Origin: Microcebus murinus
Lineage: Eukaryota; Chordata; Mammalia; Primates; Cheirogaleidae
Direction of reading: 5' to 3'
NCBI RefSeq assembly: GCF_040939455.1
Contig: NC_134115.1
Coordinates: forward strand, 30,220,727-30,284,726
DNA: 64,000 bases
Every line of letters starts with the position of its first letter. The stretch's first letter is position 1. Both the position numbers and the translations under genes were made by a program. The notes under the pieces were generated by a model. The model was given only the letters and a program-made list of their open reading frames with translations, was not told the DNA's origin and ran no database searches. Positions 51,670 through 64,000 of the stretch are shown in pieces.

Positions 51670-53740
51670 CTATCTATTACTATCCAACGTGGGGGGAAAA
51701 AAGATCCAATTTGAATTTCACTTCAAACATGAACACTCAATAATGAAGTAACCCCTCTGTCCCAGAACAATTTCTGTTCTGTCTAGGATCACTCTATCCT
51801 TTTTATTTGAGTTACTTCTGTAATACACTTATCCCTTTTACTATTAACCACAATGCCATATGGACTGGGTATGATCTCTGAAATATTTTCCTTAATTAAA
51901 ATATTTTTATAGAAAAATAAATCTACTCTAGTACATATATTCAGATTCCAGGTGGACTGTACTCTCCTGTTGGCCAAGGAGCAGTTATACTGCAAATGCT
52001 CTCAAATGACAAAGCTCACACTCTTACTCTCATACTATGAGATAAAAATGCTTTGCAATGTATGTTATGTACCCTGCTGAAGTCTCTTTTCGACAATTAC
52101 TTGTATTTTGGCAACTAGCTTTGGCCCATCATGACTGAGACAGTGTTTGCAATTACAGCACTGAATCCACTACAAAGAAACAAAGAGAATCAATCTGGAT
52201 GTTCAAATGTAAATTTGACAGTGACTGTAGGTAGAAATGGTTGAGAAAATAGAGGAAGGAGACCAACAGGCAATTATGGATTGGTGGAATGACTCTGATG
52301 TTATTATGCACATTATAAAGGTCACACCAGCCCAGGAATACCAGTCAACAATTAGAGGGATAGTAGGTGGCAACAATCATGACCAGAAGCTTGCCATGCC
52401 TTTGGGCATTTTAAAGTGAATGGACAAGGTCCTACCAATGTGCAATGTTGAGCTTGCACCTCCTCAGAGACTGGGCTATATAGAACACTTATAGGCTCAT
52501 TTAAATAGTACTCCCAGATCCAGGAACATATCCTTCATGCAAAAGAGTAATGCATATATACTTTCATTTCTGTTTTGTTTCATTTTATCAAATTGTAAAT
52601 TTCTTAAGATATGAATCTATTCTTGATTCACGTACTGCCTTGAACATGACAATGAGAAACAGTTCTTTGAACAATTGAATTCTACTAAATTACCTAGACA
52701 GAGTTCCTTGCTATGGGTATGGTAGATCTTTATGAACAGTTTTCTTTAAAAGCTTTGTCTTACTCACCCAGAATAATTCCCAAAGCTTTTTGTGTTATAA
52801 CTATGGTCACAATATAGCATACACAGTAGTCTATTTATCTGTCTTCTTCACTGGTCTAATAGGGTAGAGCTGTGGACCAGTCAGAGTCCCTGCAGCAAAG
52901 AGATGCCACATTCAAATTGGGACATTCCAGAAAGACCTAATAAGAGACAACTTACAAACACAAAGGCTGGGTGTTGGAAAACCACAAAGAATGATCCAGT
53001 TCCCAGAGTTAATGATGCCCCAAAAAGAGAGGCATCTGTAAAGAGCCTTCTTCTTTTGAAGGGCACAGGTAGCCAAAGACAATTATGCAGGGACAGCCAG
53101 GGGAATCAGTACCCTACTCTCTCTCTCCTCTGACCCTCCAATCTCAGCCAGGGCTGAAATAACACCAGAGGGCAAGGAGCCCTTGGTTGAGGTCTGTACA
53201 CTCACCTTTGTGGGCAGAGGGCAGGGTGGAGAGAGTGAAGAATGATCTGGACTGACAAATGGGAGAGATATGCAGCGCAGTGTGTTCTACCTAATATTTA
53301 TGTTCCTTATGCCTAGAACACTCCTCATTTAAGATTTATATCTAGTGCCCAGGAAAATCCTTGACAGTAAGGGGAGGAAAATGTAGTTATGTTTCATCCA
53401 TATTGCCAGGTACTAAAAGATATAAACACAAATATTAATAACCTTTTGGCTGGAAGGAAAACATGAAGGATGAAAAGAGGAAGAAGAAAGAAAACTTTTT
53501 TGAGATAGGCATGTCTGATTATTAAAGAGACGTGTTTGCAGGGCTCCAAACATTCTCTCTGGGGATTGAGTCAGGTGCTCCAAAGGTGAGGGTTGGTTTG
53601 GGTAACTCATCCTTCCTCAACTAGCCTTGCATATCAAGGTGAAGTGAATTCTGTTGGCTTCTGCATGCTAACCTAGTTAATGGCAATATCCATCAGGATA
53701 GGATTATTTATGCTCTAGAACCAAATAACATAAAAATGTC
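51670..53740. other. intergenic, no gene
   Basis: 52870-53280 resembles an old dispersed repeat (tggaccagtcagagtccctg, gatgccacattcaaattggg); family not named. A weak 60-codon frame at 52237-52419 has no match I recognise. Confidence 0.4.
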
Positions 53741-53744
53741 AGTG

Positions 53745-54592
53745 GCTTCTTCTGGGTATATCCTCAAAAGGATTGAAATCAGGGTCTGGAAGACATAATT
53801 GTATACTCATGTTCATATCAGCATAATTTATAATAGCCAAAGGCAGAAACAATCCAAATGTCTATTAATAGAGGAATAGATAAACAAAATGTGGTATATA
53901 CATAAATGGAACATTATATCCAGCCTTAAAAAGGAAGCAACACACAGACACACACTACAATATGGATGAATTTTGAGGGCATTATGGTAAGTGAAAGAAC
54001 CCAATCACAAAAAGACAAATACTACATGATTCCATGAGAGGTACCTAGAGTAGACAAATTCATAAATACACGAAGTAGAATGATGGTTGCCAGGGGCTGG
54101 TAAGAGTGGATATGGGAGAGTTATTGTTTAATGGGCACAGAGTTTCATTTTACAAGTTAAAAACAGTTTTAGAGAATGGGTACACAAGCCTGGGCACAGT
54201 GGCTCATGCCAGTAATCCTAGCACTCTGGGAGGCCGAGGTGGGAGGATCGCTCAGGAGCTCAAGCCCAGCCTGAGTGATAGGGAGACCCAATCTGTAAAA
54301 AAAACTAATCTCTGTAAAAAAATTAACCAGGCATTATGGCACACACCTGTAGTCCCAGCTACTCAGAGTTGAAGCAGGAGGATCACTTGAGCCCAGAGTT
54401 TGAGGTTGCAGTAAGCTATGATGATACCACTATACTCTAGCTGGGGTAGCAGAGCAAGACTCTGTCTCAAGAAAAAAAAAAATGGTTGCACAACAATGCG
54501 AATGTATTTAACACTACTGTGTTAAATACACTTAAAAATGGTTAAGATGATAAATTTTATATTATGTGTATTTTACTACAATTAAAAGATGA
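53745..54592 (+). repeat. L1M 3' end, split by an Alu
   Basis: Cttcttctgggtatatcctc, gtggtatatacataaatgga, caaatactacatgattccat, gatggttgccaggggctgg. After the Alu it resumes atggttgcacaacaatgcg and ends ttttactacaattaaaag. It is the 3' terminal part of an old L1. Confidence 0.85.
54188..54481 (+). repeat. Alu dimer inserted in the L1 3' end
   Basis: Gcctgggcacagtggctcat to a poly(A). Flanks atgggtacacaa (54176-54187) and atggttgcacaa (54482-54493) are a decayed target duplication. Confidence 0.86.
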
Positions 54593-54593
54593 T

Positions 54594-54867
54594 TTTTTTC
54601 CTTTTTTTTAGAGACAAGGTCTTACTCTATCACCCAGGCTGGAGTACAGTGGCATCATGATCACAGCTCATTGAAACCTTAAACGCCTGGTCTCAGGCAA
54701 TTCTCTTGCCTCAGCCTCCTGAGTAGCTGAGACTACAAGCACACACCACCATGCCCAGCTAAATTTTTTATTTTTTGTAGAGATGGGGTCTCACTATATT
54801 GCCAGGCTAGTCTCAAACTTCTGGGCCTAAAGTGATCCTTCCGCCTCAGACTCCCAAGGTGCTGACC
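54594..54867 (-). repeat. old Alu, - strand, left tip missing
   Basis: Reversed right and left arms from a T run to tcagactcccaaggtgctg. The expected attacaggcatgagcc end is absent, so the Alu 5' tip is lost. Confidence 0.82.
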
Positions 54868-55089
54868 CAGCTGACAGAGCAACTACCTTCAGGAACACTG
54901 CCAGTTACCATGGCTGAGGAAAGAGACAAAAGGTAAGCCTTCCCCACCTAAAACCTGATAAGCTCAAGGTATCCACAGGGACATGAGGTCAGAGACATGG
55001 GGACAAGAAAACCAAGAACTAATGCAAATTTAAGAAGTATGTCCAGAAAACAATATGGGTATGGTTACTGGTATAAGAAGCTGACTAGA

Positions 55090-55427
55090 GGCCGGGCGCT
55101 GTGGCTCACGCCTGTAATCCTAGCTCTTGGGAGGCCGAGGCGGGCGGATTGCTCAAGGTCAGGAGTTCAAAACCAGCCTGAGCAAGAGCGAGACCCCGTC
55201 TCTACTATAAATAGAAAGAAATTAATTGGCCAACTGATATATATATATAAAAATTAGCCGGGCATGGTGGCGCATGCCTGTAGTCCCAGCTACCCGGGAG
55301 GCTGAGGCAGAAGGATCACTCGAGCCCAGGAGTTTGAGGTTGCTGTGAGCTAGGCTGACGCCACGGCACTCACTCTAGCCTGGGCAACAAAGTGAGACTC
55401 TGTCTCAAAAAAAAAAAAAAAAAAAAA
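55090..55427 (+). mobile_element. young lemur-type Alu with perfect 15-bp TSD
   Basis: Ggccgggcgctgtggctcac onward with intact CpGs, the linker aattaattggccaactgata and an A tail. Direct repeat aagaagctgactaga at 55075-55089 and 55428-55442, no mismatch. Near twin of the copy at 20903. Confidence 0.95.
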
Positions 55428-55442
55428 AAGAAGCTGACTAGA

Positions 55443-58400
55443 GAAGGGAGTGACATCAGTGGCCAATGACATTCATCTCCTCCCACCCAAGAAGGGACCA
55501 GAACAAATAAATAACTATATTTTGACTAGAGTGAGTGAAGAAATATACTGGAGAGCAGTGGAGCAGAAAAATCTCTGGGAGCATGGGTGCCCAGGACAGC
55601 ACCATAGAGAAGGGAGCAAGGCATCCTGTCTCTGCCACACTGTCTCCCCCACTGGGATTGGCTCAGAGCCAGGGGAACCTCTTATTATGGGAAAAAGGTA
55701 AGCTAGAGACCGTTGGTGGTTCCCATCACTGCAGTCATTGCTACAGCAGCGTCTCCCAGTAAAGACAGTTGCTAGGAGTCTGTGTGGCTGTATTGCCCCA
55801 AAGCAGGAACCCTCTTGGCAATCCCCCAATCTGGCAACCTACACTGCTATAGCATGGCACCTCTTGAAACCCTAGATTTGGAGTACATCCTTTCCTCAGA
55901 GCCAGAAGCTACTAACCCCCTTCATCCGTGAGGCCCTGCTGTCATTCCACTATGTTCACGCAGGTGCCTGTAGCACCAATACACCAAATCCAATGCCTGA
56001 AGCCTAGGCCCCAAGGAATGACCAAAACTCCAATGTCTGAACCCATGAGACACTCTACCCCTAGGGAAAGAGGAGGACCTGCATAGTGGGGAAGCCAAAC
56101 ATCTCAATAGCCCAGCCTATGGGTACCTATCTCTAGCATGACAGCTGGCCTGGAGACAGTCCCACCCTCCTGGAGAGAGTGTTACACACAGCTGCCCAAC
56201 TTCCATGTGCCAGCCCTCAGCCCAATAGCCAGCCCAGAGGAAGTGACCCCGCTACCCTAGAGAACGCCCCACTGCACAGCCTACCAGCCCACTGTACCCA
56301 CACACACCTGACCCAACAACCAACCCAGTACCTCCACCATCAGCAAAACTGCAACACCGTCATCATAAACTTTCATAGCCTAGCCTACTGAGACAATTGC
56401 AAACATCACAGATGAGGATTACAGCTGAAGAATCTGTGCAAAAACCACATTACTGAGTCCACAAACAACCAAAGCCAATCACCATTCCTAACCAACATGC
56501 TAGAATCCATTTACAGGAAATAGCCCGTTCCTACAAAAGCTACTTCATAAAACTGGAAAAAGTGACTGTTCCACTAGATGCATAGGTATCAACACAGGGA
56601 CATAAGAAACATGAAAAAGCAAGGAAACATGACACACCAAAGGAACACAGTAAGACTCCAGTAACAGACCCCAAAGAAAAATATATTTACAAAATGCCTC
56701 AAAAGGAATTCCAAATAATGAGCTTAAAGAAACTCAGCAAGATACAAAAGAATACAGACAAACAATTCAATGAAGCCAGGAAAACAATTTATGATCTGAA
56801 TGAGAAATTCAATAAAGAGACAGGTACCATAAAAAAGAACTAAAAGAAATCTTGGGAGCTGAAGAATTCAATGAGTGAAATAAAAAAGACAACTGAGAGC
56901 TTCAACGGCAGCCTAGATCAAACAGAAGAAGAAATTTCTGATCTTGAAGGCAAGTCTTTTGAAATAACCCAATCAATGGGAAAAAAAGAAAAATAAAAAA
57001 GAATGAAGAAAGCATAAGGGATTTATGGGACACCATTAAGCAAATATTTGCATTATAAAAATCTCAGAGGGAAAGAAAAATAAAAAAAAGGCCATAAAAC
57101 CTATTTAAGAAAATACCAGTCAAAAACTTCCAAGTCTTGGGAGAGTTATAGACATCTACTAGATTCAGGGAGCTCTAAAGTCCCCAATGAGATTCAACCC
57201 CCCAAAATCCTTTTTGAGGCAAATTATAACTGAACTGTCAAAAGTCAAACACAAAGGGAGGATTCTAAAAGCTGTAAGAGAAAAATGTTAAGTCATATAT
57301 AAGAGAATCTCTATTAGACTATTGGCAGATTTCTCAAGGAGAATCCTTAAAGACAAAGAGAATGGGACAATATATTCCAAGTGCTGAAAGAAAAAAAAAA
57401 AAACCTATTAGCCAACAATACTATATGCGGCAAAGCTATCCCTCAGAAATGAAAGCAACATTAAGACCTTCCCAAACAAAAACTGAGGGAATTCACCACC
57501 ATTAGGCTGGCCTTACAAGAAAATGCTTAAGTGAGTACTACAACTAGAATCAAAAGGACAATAACTACTTTCATGAAAATACATGAAAGTATAAATATTA
57601 TCAATATACAAAATTCCATAATCATACTCAGTATACCTCAGTGTTGTAATAGTGTTTTATAAATCTTTCAATCCCCTAGTATGCAAGTTTAAAGTAAAAA
57701 AGAGTCAACAGCTACAATTAGTCCCTAAGGATCATACAAGAGATAAATATGTAAATTAAGGCAACCAAAATACAAATTGCATGTGTGGTCGTGGATTTCT
57801 GTGCAACCAAAGTTAAGTTGCTATCAGCTTAAAATAATTTATTATAACTACAAGACTCTTTATGTTAGCCCCATGGTAACCACACAGAAAGAAATTACAG
57901 CATATGTATAACTGGGAATGAGAAAAGGAAACAAAGTTTAGCACTATGGAAAATCATCAAACTACAGAGGAAAACAGCAAGAAAAGGAAAAAAGGAACAA
58001 AGGATCTATAAAACACCCAGAAAACAGTAAAATGGTAGGAATAAGTCCTTACCTATCAATGATAATCCTGAAGGAAAATTGCTTAAAATTCTATTAAAAG
58101 ATATAGAGTGGCTGAGTAGATTTTAAAAACCAAGACCCAACTGTATGCTACCTGTAAGACTCACCTCACTGTTAAAGACAAATAGACTGAAAGTGAAGGG
58201 ATGGAAAAAGATATTCCATGCAAACAGAAACCAAAAGTGAGCAAGAATAGCAATACTTGTATCAGATAAAATGGACTTTAAGTCAATAACTGTAAAAATA
58301 GACAAAGAAGGTCATTATATAATGATAAAGGGATCAATTCAACAACAGGATATAACAATCATAAATATATATGTGCCTGACACATATATATTCAAATATA

Positions 58401-59110
58401 TAAGCATTCAAATATACAAAGCAAATATTATTAGATCTAAAGGGAGAGACAGACTACAATAGTAGTAAGGAACTTCAACATGTCACTTTCAAGAATGGAC
58501 AGATCATCCAGACAGAAAATCAACAACAAAAAAAAGGACTTAAACTACACCATAGACCAAAGGACCTAGCAGACATTTACAGAACATTCAATCCAACAGC
58601 TGCAGAGTACATATTCTTCTCAAATGCATATGGAACATTCTCCAGGATAGATCATGTTATGCCCTAAAACAAGTGTTAACAAATTCAAGAAGAGAGATCA
58701 TATCATCAAGTATCATTTTGAACCACAATGGTATGAAACTAGAAATCAACAAGGAAAACTTCAGAAACACTAAAAATAAATGGAAATTAAACAACATTCT
58801 CCTAAATAACCAATGAGTCAATGAATTAATTAAAAAAGAAATTTAAAAATTCTTTGAGACAAATGAGAATGGAAATACATCATACCAAAACCTATGGGAC
58901 ACAGTAAAAACAGTAGTAAGAGAGGGAAGATCATAGCAATAAGTTCATATATCAAAAAAGCAGAAAGATTCTAACAAACAACCTAACCAGACACCTCAGG
59001 GAACTAGAAAAACAAGAAAAAACTAAACGCAAAACCTAAACCCAAAAATAAACCCTATTTGGTAGAAGGAAATAATGGAACTCAGAGAAAAAATAAATAA
59101 AATGTAGGAC
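55443..59110 (+). repeat. 5' half of an old L1 (5'UTR, ORF1 remnant, start of ORF2), 3'-truncated
   Basis: The first kilobase (gcccaggacagcaccataga, cactgctatagcatggcacc) reads as an old L1 5'UTR. 56690-57560 carries ORF1-like wording (aatgagcttaaagaaactca, aacctattagccaacaatac). 58020-59100 matches the endonuclease end of ORF2 (aagtgaagggatggaaaaag, atggacagatcatccagaca, aacattctccaggatagatc). Many stops; no functional protein. It stops abruptly near 59110, well before the reverse transcriptase. The left edge is uncertain and may include 54868-55089. Confidence 0.8.
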
Positions 59111-59182
59111 ACTAAAGGCTCTGGGAAGTGAACTACAGAGGGCCTCCCAGAGGTGAGCCAGAGCACCTCTGGCCCATAGTTC

Positions 59183-59493
<311 letters not shown>

Positions 59494-60176
59494 TAGTTTT
59501 AATCCATATGTTCTGCTGCTTTCAAGGTAGACTAGGAAATTAGAGCATTTGGGTCTGGACAAGGTTTGCCTTTTTCTGCTTATTTTGCCTTATTTTTAAG
59601 AAACATAAAATTATGGCATATGGGGAAAATACTACATTAATGTCCACATTTTTTAAAATAATAAAACAAAAAAATTTGAAAAGCAAATTAACCAGGATAA
59701 TTTGAACTGTGTAGCAATGAGAAAACAAAAGCCTACCTATAAATAACAGTACAAATCTCTTCAAATTAGTCACACACAGAAAATTTAAACCAAGTCCCAA
59801 AGTTAGATAAGATTTTGGTTTTTTTCCAAAAGCAATGAGCACCATGTAAAGAAGACACTGGATCTACCTCTTCCACAATTGTGAGAGTAGCCAACCTCTG
59901 ATTTCTGCTTTTAGGAGCAGTCAGGAGGAGCCAACAATCCTGGCACAAATAAAATCCTGTCCAGCTGTGAGTGTCTGAGATGTCTCTTCCATGGGGGACC
60001 TCCCTCCCAACTGTGCCCTGTGGGCCTGCTCAAGTTCTACCCACAGAGAATGAAGAGCTGGGTATTTTAAAGAAACCACATTCCCTAGTATTGCTTCTCT
60101 CTCACCTGCAGGTTAAGCTATAGCTTCCTACCACATTCTAGGGACAATGGTAGTTTGGCCCTGGGGCCACCCAAAC

Positions 60177-60480
60177 TCACTTATTCATTCCACAATATTT
60201 ACTGAGGACCTACTAGCCACTGGATATGGATGGCATGGAGGCCCCAAAGTGAACAAAAAGGACAAGTCCCACCCCCTCCTGGAGTTTATGTTCCATCGGG
60301 GAGACAGATATTAAACACATGAATTGACTTCAAAGAGCGGTAAGTACTGAGAAGCTGGTGATACAGGGTGACATGACACACAATGACCTCTGGGTGGGCA
60401 ACTCGAGTTGGGTGGTCAAGAGGAGCCTCTTTAAGGAGATGGTGTTGGTGCTGAATTATAAGGAAGTAAGCCTTTGTAAT
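60177..60480 (+). repeat. ancient LINE-like dispersed repeat
   Basis: Cacttattcattccacaata, then tttactgaggacctactag, gtgaacaaaaaggacaagtc, and a ggagtttatgttccatcgg run. Same family as 2900-3430. Confidence 0.45.
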
Positions 60481-61466
60481 GCTGAAGCAGGGCCTTAAGA
60501 GACACAAAAGTTCATGGATCCTTATGGCCTGCCCAGACCTTGGCGGCAGACAGATTCTGTCAAGTAAATGGACTTCTACTGCTATCAATCAATGCCCTGA
60601 TATATCTCACACACTCAGTATGGTTAATGCAATGCTCTTTGATAGAAGTGTCAATTAAATACAAAGATTTATTTACAAAGATCTTGCTCTGATTATAGAA
60701 TAAATGCATGCAAACAGTCGGATGTAATTTTAATTGTTTACTATTGGGAAACAATGCACTTCATCAAGATAGGGGAGGTACATTCCTTTGGGAACAACTT
60801 CTACCTCAATTTACAATTTAAAAAGGAAGCTAGGAAGGTTATTTTATTTAAACCACAGGCCACTTCTGTCATTCTTCTGTGATGGTTAAAGTAAACCCAG
60901 ACTATGTCTTGAGTTAAGCCTTCAGGAAGCCCAGGGAAAGTCTTTGGATTCCAGGCAGTGGCTGAGTAGACTTCACACAGCTGGAGTGCCCATGGGGTGA
61001 TGTCTGCCTTGTGTTGTGTTGGGGTAGGGATGGATGGCCCACCCCTTCTTCAAAAGGCTGGCTTATGTGTAGAGTCTCTGGACATCACAAGGGACATCAT
61101 CAATGGCAGATACAGAGGTTGGCTCTGTCAACATTGTTCCCATCACCTTCTAGCTTCCTTCTGTACTATGCAGTCTGCAAAGCTAAATTCCTTGCTTAGT
61201 GTCCTCTGCAGCCAGGATGAGGCATGTAACGTGGTTCTGGCTCTCCCTGGAGGATGTCCTCTGGGAGTCCTGAGCTGGAAGTGAGCAACGTGAGGCAGCA
61301 GCTATATATCCACAGGGGGGAGTGAGATCTTCTAGCAGACACACTGGCAGTCACAGCTGGTCCTTCTGCAGCAGCTGTGGCAGAGTCTTGGGCATCTAGT
61401 CCCTAATTTCACTAGTGACAAAGAGTGGGAAGCAGCAATAGCAATGCTTCCACTAGAATCATAAGG

Positions 61467-61649
61467 CAGTGGTTTGCAAACTTCACTGTATATCAGAATC
61501 ACCTGGAAAGCATGTTAAAACACAGATTGCGGCCCCACCCCCAGAGTTTCTCAATCAGTAGGTCTGAGGTATGGCCTGAGAATCTGCACCTCTACACGTT
61601 GCCAGGTGGTGCTGATGCTGCTGGTCGAGGAGCACACTTTGGAAACTAC
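61467..61649 (+). repeat. MER5A-like hAT-Charlie element, near full length
   Basis: Cagtggtttgcaaacttcac, tcagaatcacctggaaagca, gcggccccacccccagagtt, cctgagaatctgcacctcta, ending gcacactttggaaactac. The order and length fit MER5A/MER5B. Confidence 0.75.
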
Positions 61650-61823
61650 ACTTTTCTCCTGGCTGCACTGTTCCTCTGTGTAACTTTGGTAAACCCCTTT
61701 CTGCTTAAACTAACTTGAGTGAATTCTACTGTTTGCAAGTAAGAACCCTGATACACGTAAGATCTTTGGTCTTATTTACTGATGCTCTCTACTCATCCTT
61801 GTCATTCTCTACTGAATCTTCCT

Positions 61824-61897
61824 CTTGTCTTTAATGGGATCCCCGTGCCAGTGCCCTATCCTTGTCTTTAATGGGATCCCCGTGCCAGTGCCCTATC
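61824..61897. repeat. perfect 37-bp tandem duplication
   Basis: Bases 61824-61860 and 61861-61897 are identical (unit begins cttgtctttaatgggatc). No mismatch, so the event is recent or an assembly artefact. Confidence 0.95.
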
Positions 61898-62769
61898 TAA
61901 GAATCCCTGTTTCTTAGAGTCATCACATGACTCATGCTGACACAAACCCTGTCCTACCAGATGTTCTTCCATTTCACAATCATATTTAAATACACCCCCC
62001 CTTGTCTTGCAACAACAGAGCTAGAGTCTATTGCCATAAAGGCAAAATTGTCTTGGATTTAGTACTGAAGTAGCATCATAGAAGAAAAAGAGAAAAAGCC
62101 TCTTTATCTACTAAAAGGGGGAAAAAGAAAAGTCAGGTGCCAGATGCCTGCTTCCTACCAGTTTTTAAAGATTTGATCCTTTCTTTTTCCTTTTCTGGTA
62201 AAATACCTTAATGTGAAATTTAAAATCAAAATGACCTAAAAGAGCCCTCTTTAAAGGGTATGAGAGTGTATCAGATTGATAAAATGACATCTTGCTAGAC
62301 ATGCCTTATTTAAAAACTGGTTAAAAGATATTATTTACCCAATGAACCACAAGGGCTCAAAAGAAAACCACTCAAACACAATAACAGTCCCTCAGGTAAA
62401 TGCTCCTTCAGGCAGTTTTTAAAATGTGTATCATTTACTTGATAAAGCATAGCAGTCTATCATGAAAAGAGTTATGGTCTGCTGCATAAATAGGCATTTG
62501 GACAGCTTTAAAAATGCATACTCTTTACACCCAAATACCAAGTGAAAATCCCAATGGAAAGTGGCTATTATAAGCAAAGAGCAGCCACTTTTTTTCAAAA
62601 CCAAGAGGTGATCTTGCCAAATGGTTCTTTAAAACTTTCCTTCTCTAAGAGCTGCATAAACATCTACTTATTTAAATGACCACTTGTCATTTCTGGGTGG
62701 GGCCACTGCCCAGTAAGAGGGAATGACCCTCCCAGAGCTCAGAACAGCTCAGCCTTCTCAGCCTCCTCT

Positions 62770-62880
62770 GCTCCTCACAATCACCTGGAGAGCCTTTCCA
62801 GGCCCTACTCAGAGGGGCTGGGACAATGACGGCTTTAAAAGCCCCCCAGGTGATTCCAATGTGTAGTCAGGGATGAGCAC
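62770..62880 (+). repeat. MER5A-like fragment
   Basis: Cctcacaatcacctggagag, tcagaggggctgggacaatg, ccccccaggtgattccaatg then tgtagtcagggatgagcact. Confidence 0.55.
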
Positions 62881-62889
62881 TCCCAGGCT

Positions 62890-63010
62890 GGATAGAGAAT
62901 GCAAAGCCCAGAAAGGCCATGTGACTTGCTCAAGATCACACAGTAAGCCTGGGGGAGAACCCAGGTGTCAGGACCCCCGTTTCCACTCTTACCACTATGC
63001 CATCTTCTCT
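62890..63010 (-). repeat. MIR fragment, - strand
   Basis: Cagaaaggccatgtgacttg, ctcaagatcacacagtaagc, then a gagaacccaggtgtcaggac run, the reversed MIR core. Confidence 0.65.
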
Positions 63011-64000
63011 CTTTTCCTTTCAGAGTTGTCTTTTGGGATTTTCTTTTAATACGATTTCATGCTTCCTTTCATTGTATCTATATTTAAAGTATGCTAATAG
63101 TTTACAGTAGATATATATTACCAAACATTTAGAAAACACAAGGGGAAAAACACATTTCCATTCCCCAAATACCAGTTCAATTAGTACTTTTTTATATTCC
63201 CCGAGATCCTGTTTTCTTCTTTACATATTTTCCCTACTTATGAACTTATATATTTTAAAATTTTATACCAAATATACCAAACTTTATACTACATTATAAA
63301 GTTTCTGTTAGGTTTATATTAATTTAAAAAGTAATAGATGTTTGCTGAAATTTCAAGGAATAGAAATGCACAGGATTTTAAATGAAAGGTCCTAAACTTT
63401 CCCCATTCCAGTATCTAGGGGAACTTTTTTTTCTATATATATTTTGAAACGGGATTGTATAACTGGTGCAGTTCTGTAAGTATTATTTTTCTTTTTCTAC
63501 TTAAAAGAATGCCTTGGGCATCTTTCTGTGTCAGTACATACTGATCTACCTCATTCATAGTATTGCACTGAATGGATAATCCATGATTCATAAACATTTA
63601 GAAGCCTTTTCTATCAAACACAAACAAACATATGAACAAACAACTAAGTAAATCTCTGGGCTTGCGAACTCAGGCTACAATCCAGTCCCTGCTGCCCCTC
63701 CAAGGGTTGCCTCCCTGATGCCAGCCTCCTAGTGCACACTCTGTACTCTGAAGAAGGCAGGGCTAGGGAGGAATTCTAGCCCAGCTAGAATTGACTCCCC
63801 GACCCAGGGTAAAAAAAACAGCCCACAGAGAATGACACTGATAATTCACCTCACACCCAAGGCAACTCAAAGAACAGGGAGGCCAAGTCCAGGACGCGCC
63901 TGATCTAAATGTGCTTTTTGAAATTCCCAAAGCTGCCATAATTCAAGGACTCCAGGTCTCCTGTGCAGACTAACCTTTGTTTCCCTGGTTCCCTCTTCCT

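Noticed and set aside
52237..52419. 60-codon frame (MVEKIEEGDQQAIMDWWND...)
   Set aside because: No family recognised, no supporting signals; could be a relic of a transposase but the evidence is too thin.
58271..58462. 63-codon frame as a gene
   Set aside because: It is a piece of the L1 ORF2 endonuclease region with stops around it.

Overview
The window is nuclear DNA of a primate, most likely a strepsirrhine of the Malagasy lemur type. Introns are long, splice sites are canonical, and mammalian interspersed repeats are dense. Several Alu dimers (12106, 20903, 55090) carry a mid-element linker reading attaattggccaact and a right arm reading gctaggctgacgccacggc, which I associate with lemur Alus. 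Short DNA transposons flanked by TTAA or by 8-bp duplications (15662, 17948, 23953, 34443, 46463) also look young, unlike in human and other haplorhines. The species call is inference from repeats; no search was run.

Bases 1-29.7 kb hold the 3' three quarters of one gene, KANK1 (KN motif and ankyrin repeat domain protein 1), on the + strand. The window opens inside its large coding exon, at about residue 80 of a protein I recall as about 1,352 residues in human. Ten coding segments (1-2455, 16011-16208, 16865-16973, 18407-18652, 20013-20100, 22927-23146, 25643-25785, 26451-26651, 28040-28138, 28710-28772) join in frame to 1,273 codons plus a stop. Every junction has GT-AG ends and matching phase. 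In order they encode the liprin-binding coiled-coil region, a long linker with recurring S-V-G-V-G-like motifs, a Ser/Asp/Glu-rich acidic segment and the C-terminal ankyrin repeats. A 3'UTR with AATAAA at 29686 closes the gene.

From 29.7 to 64 kb I recognise no cellular gene. In human, KANK1 is followed by DMRT1 after a long gap, so this is probably that intergenic region. It holds a block of DNA transposons at 34.4-36.7 kb (a piggyBac-like MITE, a decayed mariner with terminal repeats and a broken transposase, MER1B-like and MER5-like copies), a 185-base pure-purine tract at 39.9 kb, and a 173-bp tandem duplication at 46.3 kb in which one copy carries a TTAA-flanked MITE and the other keeps the empty site. 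It also holds MaLR LTRs at 48.8 and 50.8 kb, the 3' end of one L1 and the 5' half of another at 53.7-59.1 kb, and many Alus.

I found no RNA gene, no CRISPR array and no unknown multi-gene system. The most unusual items are the MITE with its paralogous empty site, the two related TTAA elements in KANK1 introns, the lineage-specific hAT element, and a perfect 21-bp inverted repeat in the last KANK1 intron that buries an AATAAA.
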